From: Molossus alvarezi
Lineage: Eukaryota > Chordata > Mammalia > Chiroptera > Molossidae
Reading direction: 5' to 3'
DNA: 64,000 bases
NCBI GenBank assembly: GCA_037176705.1
Contig: CM073893.1
Coordinates: 15,748,074 to 15,812,073 of the forward strand
The translations under genes and the position numbers were made by a program. Shown here piece after piece: positions 1-10,197 of the stretch. Numbering within the stretch: the stretch's first letter is position 1; every line of letters starts with the position of its first letter. A model generated the notes under the pieces. That model was not told the DNA's origin. It ran no database searches and saw only the letters and a program-made list of their open reading frames with translations.

Positions 1-226
1 GGGAATGACAAAATAATTAAAATTTAAGTTGAGCCTTGGTCCAGTCTTAAGAAAGTCACAAATAATTAGGGTCTGAACCATAGTCAAACATGAAACAATC
101 AAATAAAGGGGAAAATTGTACCTCTATGTGTACAGAAAATTTGAGCATACCTAATGATAGACTGTCACCTACCTAATCTGCCCTTTGTTTTTTGTGCTTA
201 TGGAGAAGTAAATTTTATTCTTTTTA

Positions 227-487
227 ATTTAATTAATTAATTAATTTAATTTTCACTGGAGGACATTTTTGCATTTATCTTTGGATAGAGCGGGAGGGAG
301 AAAGGGAGGAAGAGAGAGAGAGAGAAACATTGATGTGAGAGAGACACATTGATTGGCTGCCACCCACATGACCCCATCTGGGGCGGGGACAAACTGCAAC
401 CAAGGTACATGCCCTTAGTGGGAACCGAACCCAGGACTCTCTGGTCCGCGGGCCGACGCTCTAACCGCTGAGCAAACTGGCCAGGGC
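227..487 (-). mobile_element. VES SINE
   Basis: Full-length tRNA-derived bat SINE in reverse. The head ends at GGCCAGGGC (487) and the purine-rich body and tail run toward 227. Flanked by a 16-base duplication AATTTTATTCTTTTTA/T at 211-226 and 488-503. Confidence 0.9.
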
Positions 488-820
488 AATTTTATTCTTT
501 TTTAAATAAGAAATTCAAGAAAGACTCAAAAGTAAAAGGGCAGTAAGATAGATCTCAAAAGGAAAGAAGGAAAAATAGGACAGTTTTCCTAAATTTAAAT
601 TTAAGTTACATTTCCTTTTCTGTTAGCTATTAAGATAATTGCTTAAGATATCTATACTGGTGGTATCAATAAAATTAATCACTTAAAAATAATAATATAG
701 AAAAACCTCAATTGTATTCAAGTAAAAAAGTAAAACTTTGTTAGTATAAGCAATGATTTTCTTTGCTTATTTGCCCATTTAGACTGAAGCTTTGCCAAGG
801 ATAATCTTGTGAAAACAGTA

Positions 821-1008
821 ATGAAGACCAATAATTTCATGGTTATAGGAAAATTATTGTTTTATTGAATTATATATGATTTATCCAATTCTTAAAATTC
901 TCAGTCTCCCATAAATGAAGACCAATAATTTCATGGTTATAGGAAAATTATTGTTTTATTGAATTATATATGATTTATCCAATTCTTAAAATTCTCAGTC
1001 TCCCTTAA
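821..1008. repeat. 94-bp tandem duplication
   Basis: Two head-to-tail copies with period 94, the second starting at 915. By eye they differ at one position (911 A versus 1005 T). The unit is A/T-rich with no repeat-family resemblance. Near identity points to a recent event. Confidence 0.92.
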
Positions 1009-1084
1009 ATGATCTAAACTTGATTATATAACAGGGGTTATTTGACATGTACTCTCCAAACAGATGTCTCCTGACATACAATCT

Positions 1085-1212
1085 TATATTACAGCTGTCT
1101 CTAAAATGGGGATGATGATAATAGTACCTACCTCATTGGTTTGTTATAAATATATGAAAAGATCATAGAATGGTGCTTGGCACATAGTAAGCACTCAATA
1201 TGCTAGCTGTTG
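1085..1212 (+). repeat. MIR SINE, 3' part
   Basis: Matches the MIR end: CTCTAAAATGGGGATGATGATAA, CTACCTCATTGG, GTGCTTGGCACATAGTAAGC, ACTCAATA. An ancient, diverged copy. Confidence 0.75.
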
Positions 1213-1564
1213 TTGTTTATTTTTATTGTTACTACCCATGTACTTGAAAATGAGAAGAGACCAGCAGGAGGGAGAAAAGTTTATTGTTGCCTCTTTCCAA
1301 TGGATAAAAAAATAACTGGCAGGAAAGCATAGGGTTGTGCTTTATAAAAATAAATAAGCAATCTAAGATGTTTATAACATTAGTGGCTCAAAATACTAGA
1401 TTGTTTCAGAAATCGGTGATTTAAATTTTTTTTCCTAAAAGTCATCATTTTTATATTTAAACTTACTTTCCATTTAATAGAATTAGTTTTTTAAATATTA
1501 ATGTCTCAACTCTTGATTTTTAAAAATGCAGATTATGGTTTTGCTAATGGTTAGGCATTGTTTA

Positions 1565-1785
1565 AGAGCACAGAATTAGAGGGCCAGATTACCTGGATTT
1601 CAATTCTGTCTCCTCACCATTTACTGTGTACCTTCCAGTAACTTACTGAACTGTCTGTGCCTCCGTTTTTATCATTTGTAAGTAGGAATTGTAATAGTGC
1701 CTGTAGAATAAATGAATTAGTGTAGATGGGGGTTTAGAATGTTGTAACCTGCCCTATAAATAGTATGTGGTTGTTGTTAATGATT
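1565..1785 (+). repeat. MIR SINE
   Basis: Shows the MIR order: GAGCACAGAATTAGAG, CCTGGATTTCAATTCTG, a TTACTGAACTGTCTGTGCCT core, then CATTTGTAAGTAGGAATT. Diverged; the ends are approximate. Confidence 0.7.
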
Positions 1786-2563
1786 AATTTTTTACCATTA
1801 TTAGTTTAGACACAAATTTGAGTACTCTCATTCTGAAGTGTCCTGCAGTTAAGTTTTGGAAAACAACTTTTATAAAATTATTTTCCTGTCAATTGTTCAG
1901 AAATAAAAATCCTAATACATATCTTAATAGCCAGTTCTGTGGTTTTCCATTTCCTTTTTGCTTATTAGCTTATCCTTAAACACATCCCTGAAACATTCCT
2001 TTGGGAACATGAAACCTTTCCTCAGAGCTCTTCAAGTAGTGGGACCCTATTTTATTATGCATCTTTAAATCTCCAGAACCTCAATATACCTGGTATTTGG
2101 TAGGTGCATAAAAAAGAGTGGAAGCAGGTATAATTTTCAGGGAATAGTCTAATCTTTTGCAGTATATATATATATATTTTTTTTTCTTTTTCTTTTTTAT
2201 TTTTTTTTCCAAATCTTTATGGTTGGATGTAAAATGTATTACATATGTTCCACATTTTCCCCCCATTGACCCCCTCCTCCCCACTCCCACCCACCTCCCA
2301 CCTTTTCCCACACTATTGTCTGTGTCCATTGGTTATGCATATAAGTTCTTTGGTTTATTTCTTCCCACCCCCCCAACCCCTTTCCCTTTGAGGTTTGTCA
2401 GTCTAGCAATGAATTTGTGCTTCTTAATCCCTTCACCTTTTTCACCCATTCCCCCAACCCCCCTCCCAACTGGCAACCAACAAAATGTTCTCTGTATCTA
2501 TGAGAATGTTTCTGTTCTACCTGTTCATTTTGTTTGTAGATTCCATTGTTGATAGATATGTAT

Positions 2564-3505
2564 TCATTGCCATTTTGTTTGTTCATACATTTTATCTTTT
2601 TCTTCAAAAAGACCCTTCATCATTTCATATAATAACTGTTTGGTAGTGATGAACTCCTTTAACTTGTTCTTGTCTGGGAAAGTCTTTATATGGCCATCAA
2701 TTCTAAATGACAGCTTTGCAGGATAGAGTAATTTTGGTTGTAGGTTCTTGGTTTTCATCACTCTGAATATTTCTTGCCACTCCCTTCTGGCCTGCAAAGT
2801 TTCTTTTGAGAAATCAGCTGACAGCCTAATGGGAACTCCCTTGTAGGAAACTAGCTGTCTTTCTCTTGCTGCTTTTAATATTCTCTCTTTGTCTTGAACC
2901 TTTTGTATTTTGATGATGATGTGTCTTGGTGTGGGCCTCTTGGGGTTCATCTTGTTTGGGACTCTCTGTGCTTCCTGGACTTGTATGTCTGTTTCCTTCA
3001 CCAAGTTAGGAAAGTTTTCTGCCATTATTGTTTGACACAGGTTTTCAATTTCTTGTTCTCTCTCTTCTCCTTCCGGCACCCCCAAGATGCGAATGTTGGC
3101 ACACTTGAAGTTGTCCCAGAGGCTCCTTACACTATCCTCATTTTGTTGGATTCTTTTTTCTTTTTGCTGTTCTGATTGGGCAGATTTTGCTTCCTTATAT
3201 TCCAAATCGATGGTTTGCTCCTTGGATTTACATACTCTATTATTGAAGCTGTGTAAATTATTCTTTATTTCAGTTAATGCCTCCTTCAATTCTAACTGTG
3301 TATCCATGATTTCTAACTGGTCCTTTTTTATGCTCTTGAGGCCCTCCCTAAGTTCACTGAGGTTCTCACTAAGTTCATTGAGCATCCTTATAAGCAGTAT
3401 TTTGAACTCAGTATCTGTTAGGTTGCTTATTTCCCTTTCGCTTAGTTCTTTTATTGGGGTTTTGTTCTGTTCTTTCATTTGGGACCTGTTTCTTTGTCTC
3501 CTCAT
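2564..3505 (-). CDS. Half-L1 ORF1 protein, intact, 313 residues
   Basis: An L1 ORF1p-type RNA-binding chaperone that would form trimers and coat its own RNA. Residues ~20-120 are a long charged heptad-rich coiled coil ([20 protein letters not shown]). The RRM follows, with the family signature [11 protein letters not shown] near 138 and [20 protein letters not shown] near 172. The C-terminal domain has [17 protein letters not shown] and [13 protein letters not shown]. There are no stops or frameshifts. The 313-residue length is similar to mammalian ORF1p. No ORF2 follows. It lies antisense inside an INTS6 intron, so expression would need the element's own promoter. Confidence 0.85.
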   Translation of the reverse strand: MRRQRNRSQMKEQNKTPIKELSEREISNLTDTEFKILLIRMLNELSENLSELREGLKSIKKDQLEIMDTQLELKEALTEIKNNLHSFNNRVCKSKEQTIDLEYKEAKSAQSEQQKEKRIQQNEDSVRSLWDNFKCANIRILGVPEGEEREQEIENLCQTIMAENFPNLVKETDIQVQEAQRVPNKMNPKRPTPRHIIIKIQKVQDKERILKAARERQLVSYKGVPIRLSADFSKETLQARREWQEIFRVMKTKNLQPKLLYPAKLSFRIDGHIKTFPDKNKLKEFITTKQLLYEMMKGLFEEKDKMYEQTKWQ

Positions 3506-4355
3506 TTTGGCTGCCTCCCTGTGTTTGTTTCTATGTATTACTTAATGAGAGGTATGGGGCTCGCTGAGACCCGATGCTGCTTGTTTGAAAGAATTTAGGA
3601 AAAACCTGAAGCAGGATCCAAGACCAGCCAATCCTATGGTTAAGCAAGTGGCAACAGCTTGGGTGGGCTTGAAAGTTGGGTGGGGCGGGGCGGGGCCTCA
3701 GGGAGTCAGCAGGGCGGGGCTACCAGTGTGAGCCAGGTTGCTGGAGTCCCAGATATGGCGACTGTCTGCCGCCCCCGGGAAGGGCTCAACAAAGGAACAA
3801 AGGCCTCTGACAGCACGTTTGTCCCCGAGAAAGCCCCCTCTCCAGCCCTCGCTCCGGTGCCAAACAGCTCAGTTCTTCCCTGTGTGTCTCTGGTGCCCCT
3901 CGAGCTGCCTCCCCTCCAAGCTTAGAGGGAGAGAGTCCGATAAGTCCGTGCGCGGGCCCTTTAGGGAGCTGCCTGGGGCTCCAGCCGCTTCAGCTTCCCT
4001 GAGCCTCAGTTCCCGCTGGTTTTTCCAGCCAGAAGTTATGGGGACTTCTCTTCCTGGCACTGGAACCCTGAGCGGGGCACCTGGTGTGGGACGGGGACCC
4101 CTCAGTCCTCAGGAAGGACCTTCCCAGCCGAGGTGTCTTCCTGATTTTTATCCGCCACATTTGGGTGTGGGAGCAGCCCGCGTCGCGCTGCCGCCACCAC
4201 CCCTCCTACCAATCTGGATGTGGCTGCTGATTTAATTCCTTAGTTGTAGGACTTCCATTCAGCTTGATTTCAGGCGGTTTTGAATGATGGTTGTTCTGTA
4301 GTTTAGTTGTAACTTTGATGTGGTTGTGGGAGGACGCGATACCGCGTTTACCTAC

Positions 4356-4377
4356 GCCGCCATCTTGACCGGAAGTC
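4356..4377 (-). promoter_or_regulatory. ETS-like and YY1-like motifs at the half-L1 5' end
   Basis: In element sense the first bases read GACTTCCGGTCAAGATGGCG. ACTTCCGGT fits an ETS/GABP site and AAGATGGCGGC fits YY1. Human L1 also carries a YY1 site at its extreme 5' end, where it sets the start site; the role here is inferred. Confidence 0.65.
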
Positions 4378-4906
4378 TGCAGTATATTTTAATAGCTAAT
4401 CAAGTTAGCATTCTTATAAATGTATGAGTTTTGAGGTTAGTGATTATATATTATTTTTTATTGAGTCGAGATGTGTATGAAGTTTTCTTTATTTTTTTTG
4501 GTATTAAAAATGACACTGTTATGAAAGAGGTATAGATAATTATTTAAATAATTTACCTGTTTTTGAAAGTTTTCTTCATATTAATACTATTTGGGAAAGA
4601 ATAATTGATTAAAAATGTCTGCCGTATTTGCCTAACATACCGTTGTATGTTGCAGATTTTTAAAAATTTAAATGGAAGCGAACATTGCAGATAGTTTCCT
4701 TTGTTTCTCTACTCAGTGTTTCTTCTGTCCCTCTTCCCCATCCCAGGAGCAATAATTATCATGAATTGGTAGCTTTCTAGTTTATATTTTACTACATGTA
4801 TATATTATACATATATAAAACTACATGAATTATTTAACAGTGCCTGTAGATGCTAGTCTGTGTGTACTATTTTGTCTTGTGCCTTCTTTTTCATCTCAAA
4901 ATTTTT

Positions 4907-5148
4907 TTATCCTCACCTGAGGACATTTTTGCATTTATCTTCAGATAGAATGGGAGGGAGAGGCAGGGAAGAGAGAGAGAGAGAGAAACATCGATATGAG
5001 AGGGACACGTCGACTGATTGCTACTCACACGACCCCAATTGGGTCTGGGGACAAACTGCAACCGAGGTATATGCTCTTAGTGGGAACTGAACCTGGGACT
5101 CTGGTCTTTGGGTCGATGCTCTAACTGCTGAGCCAAAGCAGCCAGGGC
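4907..5148 (-). mobile_element. VES SINE
   Basis: Reverse VES from tail TATCCTCACCTGAGGACATT to head GCAGCCAGGGC. The flanks CTCAAAATTTTT and CTCAAATATTTTT are a slightly diverged target duplication. Confidence 0.88.
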
Positions 5149-5156
5149 TCAAATAT

Positions 5157-5262
5157 TTTTTTTTTCCTTCCTTTTTTTTCCTTCCTTACTTTTTTCCTTC
5201 CTTACTTTTTTCCCTCCCTCCCTCCCTCCCTGCCTCCCTCCCTCCCTCCCTGCCTCTTTGTT
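5157..5262. repeat. Pyrimidine-rich simple repeat
   Basis: (TTCC)n passing into (CCCT)n with TGCC interruptions; probably grew from the T-rich flank of the adjoining SINE. Confidence 0.85.
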
Positions 5263-5365
5263 ACAGATATTTCTCCTTTTTTACCCAGGGCTCAAATTTT
5301 TGATCCAGGAATAGATTCACACTTGTATAGTCAGCCAATTCAAGAAAAACAAAACGGGGCTGTCT

Positions 5366-5560
5366 GCCCTCACTGGTGTACCTCATTTGGAGCATCATTC
5401 CGTACATCATACACCGAAAGGTTCGATTCCCAGTCAGGGCACATACCCAGGTTTTGGATTCAATACACCGTTAAGGCATATATAGTTTTCCATGATCCTC
5501 TCTCTCCCTAAAATCAATAAAAATATATCCTTGGGTGAGGATTTAAAAAACAACAAAAAA
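5366..5560 (+). mobile_element. VES-family SINE, older subtype
   Basis: Starts GCCCTCACTGGTGTACCTCA, contains GGTTCGATTCCCAGTCAGGG and ends with AATCAATAAAAATATATCC, TTGGGTGAGGAT and an A-rich tail. More diverged than the neighbouring copies. Confidence 0.78.
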
Positions 5561-6860
5561 TGGAGCTATGTGAATTGGATATCCATTAGAGAAAAATAAA
5601 CTCTATGTTCACCCCTACCTCATATCATATAATAAACACAATTCTGAATGCATTTCAGGTTTAAATGTAAGTAATAAAATAATAAAGCTTTTAGAAGAAA
5701 ATAGAACATTTTCATGATCTTTGAGGACACAAAATATACTAGTTATGAAAGGAAAAATATAATACATTTTCTTTATCAAAAGATACCAGTGGGAGAAGAT
5801 ATTTGTAATACCTATATCCAACAAAGGACTCATCTGGAATATATTAATAATCTTTCAAATCAATAAGAAAAATGTAACTCACTTTTTTTAAAAAGTAGGC
5901 AGAAATTGCCCTGGTCGGTTTGGCTCAGCGGTTAGAGCATTGGCCTGCGATCCAGAGACACCCTGGTTCAGTTCCTGCTAAGGGCGCATATTTTGGTTGT
6001 AGTTTGTCCCCGGCCCAGGTTGGTCGTGTGGGTGGCAGCCTCTCGATGTGTCCCTTTCACGTTGATGTTTCTCTCCCTCTCTCTGTTCCTCTCTCTCCCT
6101 TCCACTCTATTTGAACAAAAAATGGAAAAATGTCCTCGGGTGAGGATTAAAAAAAAAAACGTAGGCAGAAATTAATAGGCACTCCGTGAAAGAGCACAGC
6201 AAAATGGCAAAGAAATGTATGAAAGGTGTTCAGCTTCCATAGACTTCAGGGAAATTCAAATCCCACTGAAACACCACCACACACACCAAAATGTCTAAAA
6301 TGAAAAAGCCAAACTAAGTGTTGGTGAAGTGAGATACAGTGCAATTGGTATTCTTGTGCACTGCTGGTTGGAGTATAAATTGGCACAACCACTTTGGAAA
6401 ACTGGCCATATGTAATAAAAGTAAATATATTTATATACTATGAACCCAGCAATAATGCTTCTAGGTGCACATCCAACATAAATGCATAAGTATGTTTTCC
6501 ATAAAGACATGTACTATAACTTTATAGTTTTGCCATTCATAATATATCCAAACTAGAAATAACCCAAATGTCTAACACTCCCCCCCCCAAATAGGATAAA
6601 TTATAGCATATGTGTCCATGTATATCCCCCCCCCCCCCCCAACACACACACAGTTGGTGTATGGCAATGAGAATGAGTAACTTACACTTGTATGCAGCAG
6701 TCTGGATGAGTCTCACCCCTGTAATATTGAATAAAACAAGTCATAAACCCAAAGGACCAAACTCTATAATTCCATTTATATCAAGTTCAAAATTAGGCCA
6801 AACTATTCAAATGAAAACAAGGTGGTGACTGGAGGGGGCATAAATTAGCAAGGTTTTGTT
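5560..6860 (+). mobile_element. Old L1 ORF2 3' region, interrupted by a VES SINE
   Basis: Diverged sense-strand L1. Conserved ORF2 text is visible on both sides of the insertion: TTAGAAGAAAATAGAACATT and AAGATACCAGTGGGAG, then CACTGCTGGTTGGAGTATAA and AACCCAGCAATAATGCTTCT. A C-run lies near 6628-6642. Many stops; not coding. Confidence 0.75.
5908..6160 (+). mobile_element. VES SINE, young
   Basis: Full-length VES from GCCCTGGTCGGTTTGGCTCA to TCCTCGGGTGAGGATT and an A-run. A perfect 13-base duplication GTAGGCAGAAATT flanks it at 5895-5907 and 6161-6173. It sits in the old L1. Confidence 0.93.
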
Positions 6861-6979
6861 TCTTGATAGTAAGTGCTAGTTATACAAGAACATTCAACTT
6901 GTGAAAATTCATCAAGCTATACATTTATGATTTATGTTCTTTTATGGGTACATGTGTGGATGTTTTTATGTTATATTAC

Positions 6980-7480
6980 CCAAAAGATAGTGTTAAAATT
7001 TTTTTATTCCCTTATTGGGTTTTTAGGCTGTTACCATTTTTCCTCTATTTAAAATAATGCTGTAGACAGTGTTCTTTTACATGGCTTCTTATGAAAAACA
7101 TTCGAGTTTCTCCAACTAGAGGTGGCTTTGCTGGGTCCTGGGGTATGCTCATCTTTAACCAACCAGACATTATCAGATTGTTCTCCAAAATGGCTGTACG
7201 TAGGAGTGATAAGAGTTCCCATTGCTTTCATACTTGTCATCATTTGTTATTTTCAGCTTTATTTTGCTAATGTGATGGGTGTGAAATGGTATCTTTGGTG
7301 TTTTACTTTGCATTATTTGATGTTGGTGTATTTGAGCATCTTTCCACATAATTTATAGGCCATATGGATTTCCCTGTGTTTTTCTTTTTGCCCATTTTTT
7401 ACTTTTGGGAGTTATCTATTAATATTTAATACATATTTTTCTAATGGTTAATTATATATTTTTCTTATTGATTTATGGGC
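6980..7480 (-). mobile_element. Old L1 3' region
   Basis: Reverse-strand L1 text: TTCTCCAAAATGGCTGTACG, TGATGGGTGTGAAATGGTAT, TTTGAGCATCTTTCCACAT. Strongly diverged, with approximate ends. Confidence 0.65.
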
Positions 7481-10013
7481 AGTTTACTTTGATTCTCAAA
7501 GCCCATGTATTCAGAGAAATCTCTGTGATTTTAAGGCATTGCTAGAATTTCAACTGCAGACTTTAAATTTGGAGTAATTCAACCTTTCTAAGAATATTTT
7601 CTTCCTGACTTTTTGTATTTTTTGTCTCTGTTTGACATCACTCCTTCCTATTTTACTAGTACATTTTGGCTATAGGGGATTTTCCCCCTCCTCTTCAGTG
7701 ATGACAGAGAGTGGTGATATGGGAATAGGAAATAATAAAGAATAGAAAAATGAATAAAATTTGACGGATTTATAAAGTTGATATAACTATGTGTAAAATA
7801 TGCTTGTGACCCTTCTTGGTTTTTTTGTTTGTTTTACTTGAAATACATTCAAGATCTTTCTTTGTGCAGCCAAAGGCCAATTATTTCATTGTATATTGTC
7901 TCCCTTATAGGGTTCATCATAATCTGATTAGTTTTGTGTATATGTATGTGTGTCTGATTATCTCATTAGTTGCTTGTGTATGTGTCATATACATACATAG
8001 TATGGGGTCTGTCATTCTTTCCATCACTTGTATTTAAGGTCTATACAGTGCTATTATCTACTGGATTCTTGAGATAGTTCCACTTATTTATTACTTTTCA
8101 GAGCATTGCATTAATAGTTGAAATCCTTTTCTGCCAGTGCCATTGGTGCTTTGATGTTTCTGTGATCTTAAAGAGAAAATGACCAAGCACCCAGTAGTTG
8201 TGCTTTCCTGGTGAGTCTAGAATAAAAGGCTTTCTTATTTATCTTCTGGCAGGGTGTGGTAATAGCAGTAAGAGCTTGGAGTTCCTGAGCTGTTTTAAGT
8301 GTCACAGAGCCTTTGAGGTTAGAGAACCTTCCTCAGAGAACATCTTGGCCCAGATTCCTTCCAACACTCCTTCCTTATCACCTTTGAATTCTGCCTTAAG
8401 TAGGGTCAGTGCCAGAGGCCATGCCATGGTCACAAAATCTTGGCTGATCTTGATAAAGGAATCACATTCTCTTGGCATGAATCTTTTGGAGAGAGGTGCC
8501 AGTTTTACTGAGCTTTACTAGAATAGAATCTGATTTTCTTGTAATGATTTGATATAAGTCAATGAAGAAACTTGAGTCTTAAGTTTGTGTAGAATTACTT
8601 AAATCCATAATTTATTAAGTTCAGAAATCTTTGAAGTGAAAAATAGAAAGGCTATAAGCAATACAAGTATGTCTTTATGAAGAAGGTAGCATAAACTCTG
8701 GCAATTAATTTGGAAGTGATAATTTTAAAGTGAATAGTTTGAAGAAGACGCCAATATTTGTATAAATAAGTTCCCAAGTATTCTGATTCTGGGCTTTATT
8801 TTTATTTTGAGAAATTTTATAAATGATAAGGATTTTTGTTTTTCTAAGCTACCATATCATCATCGCACTTAAAATATTGTTAATAATTCCAGTAACATAT
8901 TTCAAAATTTCCCAATTGGCTCAAAAATCTTTGCTTTGATTGTTCTGTCTTTTATTCTATAACAATTCCATCAACCTTCTTGTCTTCCCACTCTGCATTT
9001 TCTTGTCATTAATTTATTGTAGGAACCAAGTCATCTGTCCTATAGAATGTCTCCCATTCTGGATTTGACTGATTGCTCCCTTGTGGTAATATTAAACTTG
9101 ATCCTCCTATATCCCCAGTAGTCCCTGTAAACTGATAGTTAGCACTAAGGACTTGATTAGATGCAGGCAATCTTTCCTTCCCTTTCCCCTTTTCTTTCCG
9201 ATTGATGTTTTACAACCTATTGCATTACATACACCCTGAGACATACTGTCTGGTTATCCCCATTTAGTTATGCTAAGATTGAGTGTGTGGATTCTGTTGG
9301 TACTCTGTGGGTACAGAGGCACCTATTAGAACCACTTTAAAGCTTTTAAAAATTCTTAAGAATCTTATATTCTGATTTAGCAGGTCTGCTGTGGGGGATG
9401 GGAGACATTAAAAAACACATGCAAACCCTTCTGCCCAAACTCCCTATTTTTACTCAGATGTGGTAAGAATCATTACCTTTAATAACATTTAATATACAAT
9501 TAGAGTGATAAAATTTACTTTTATGCAAATGCTTTGGGAATGTGTGTTTTGTGTAAAATGAAGCATATTTAAATTATTAACTGGAGATGTTTGAAGCTGC
9601 TGTGGTGTAATAGAAAAAGTAAGGACTTATACCCAGGAGGCCAAAATAATTTATTTCTTCTGAAACCCATTTATTTTTTTAAATCTAGAAAATAGCAATA
9701 AAAAGGGTTGTTTTAATGATGAAATGATTTATTTGAAAGCAGTCCAGCACTTGCTGGTTATTTGAATTAAAATCTGAAAAGCATTACAGTTACAGATTTT
9801 TTTCAATTGAGATCTTCAGAGAAGGGCTTAAGAAAATTGAAGTAACAATATCTCAGTGCTATTTTAGTTATATCTGCATATAAGTTTGTTTTTGAGCTTG
9901 TTTTTGAGTGCTAGGAGACTTGTGATGTAGTTTTAATGCAAGTGTAATTAACGCGGCCTTTTGGGAAAAATAGTGTGTGGAAATCTTATTGTTTTTTTCC
10001 CCCTTACTTTCAG

Positions 10014-10197
10014 CTCCATTTACCTCTTAATTCTCCTTTGCCTGGAAGTGAATTGACCAAGGAACCTTTTCGTTGGGATCAGAGACTCTTTGCATTAGTG
10101 TTGCGGTTGCCTGGCACCATGTCAGTAGAATCAGAACAGTTGACAGGTGTGCCTTTAGATGACTCTGCAATCACACCAATGTGTGAAGTGACAGGCG
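10014..10197 (+). CDS. INTS6: INTS6 exon 5 (VWA domain, C-terminal part)
   Basis: 184 nt in phase 0, encoding joined residues 1-61, from [13 protein letters not shown] to CEVTG. The acceptor is a pyrimidine tract ending TTTCAG and the donor is GTAAGT. It covers the later strands and helices of the VWA fold. The exon ends one base into a glycine codon, which the next exon completes. No disruption is seen. Confidence 0.96.

Larger units (their letters stand above)
2168..4377 (-). mobile_element. Half-L1 (HAL1-like) retrotransposon, ORF1 only, full length
   Basis: An L1-derived element with no ORF2. Read on the minus strand it has a GC-rich 5' UTR of about 870 bases (4377-3506), an intact ORF1 (3505-2564), a 3' UTR with a G-rich block (2310-2262) that resembles the tail of the L1s in this window, and an A-tail next to an (AT)n run at 2161-2177. 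The flanks share TGCAGTATAT at 2158-2167 and 4378-4387. Read in the insertion sense the target is TT/AAAA, the L1 endonuclease site. HAL1 elements are known to lack ORF2 and to rely on L1 enzyme in trans. The classification is by structure, not database match. Confidence 0.85.
1..10013 (+). other. INTS6 intron 4 (3' part): summary of contents
   Basis: Noncoding. It holds a VES SINE (227-487), a 94-bp tandem duplication (821-1008), MIR fragments, a half-L1 (2168-4377), three more VES copies, a CT-rich tract and old L1 pieces between 5560 and 7480. The stretches 488-820, 1790-2157, 4390-4900 and 7480-10013 show no recognisable feature; the ORF at 8198-8521 has no family resemblance. Confidence 0.85.

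Noticed and set aside
821..1008. CRISPR-like or satellite array
   Set aside because: Only two units, no spacers, in an animal genome; it is a simple tandem duplication.
2157..2552. 131-codon open reading frame on the + strand
   Set aside because: It is antisense to the half-L1 3' UTR; the Phe- and Pro-rich product reflects T- and C-runs.
5908..5985. tRNA gene candidates at VES heads
   Set aside because: The A- and B-box-like blocks belong to SINE heads followed by the SINE body and tail, with target duplications; they are not functional tRNA genes.
8198..8521. 107-codon open reading frame on the + strand
   Set aside because: No family resemblance, no splice context linking it to INTS6, and it lies in plain intron sequence; a chance frame is most likely.
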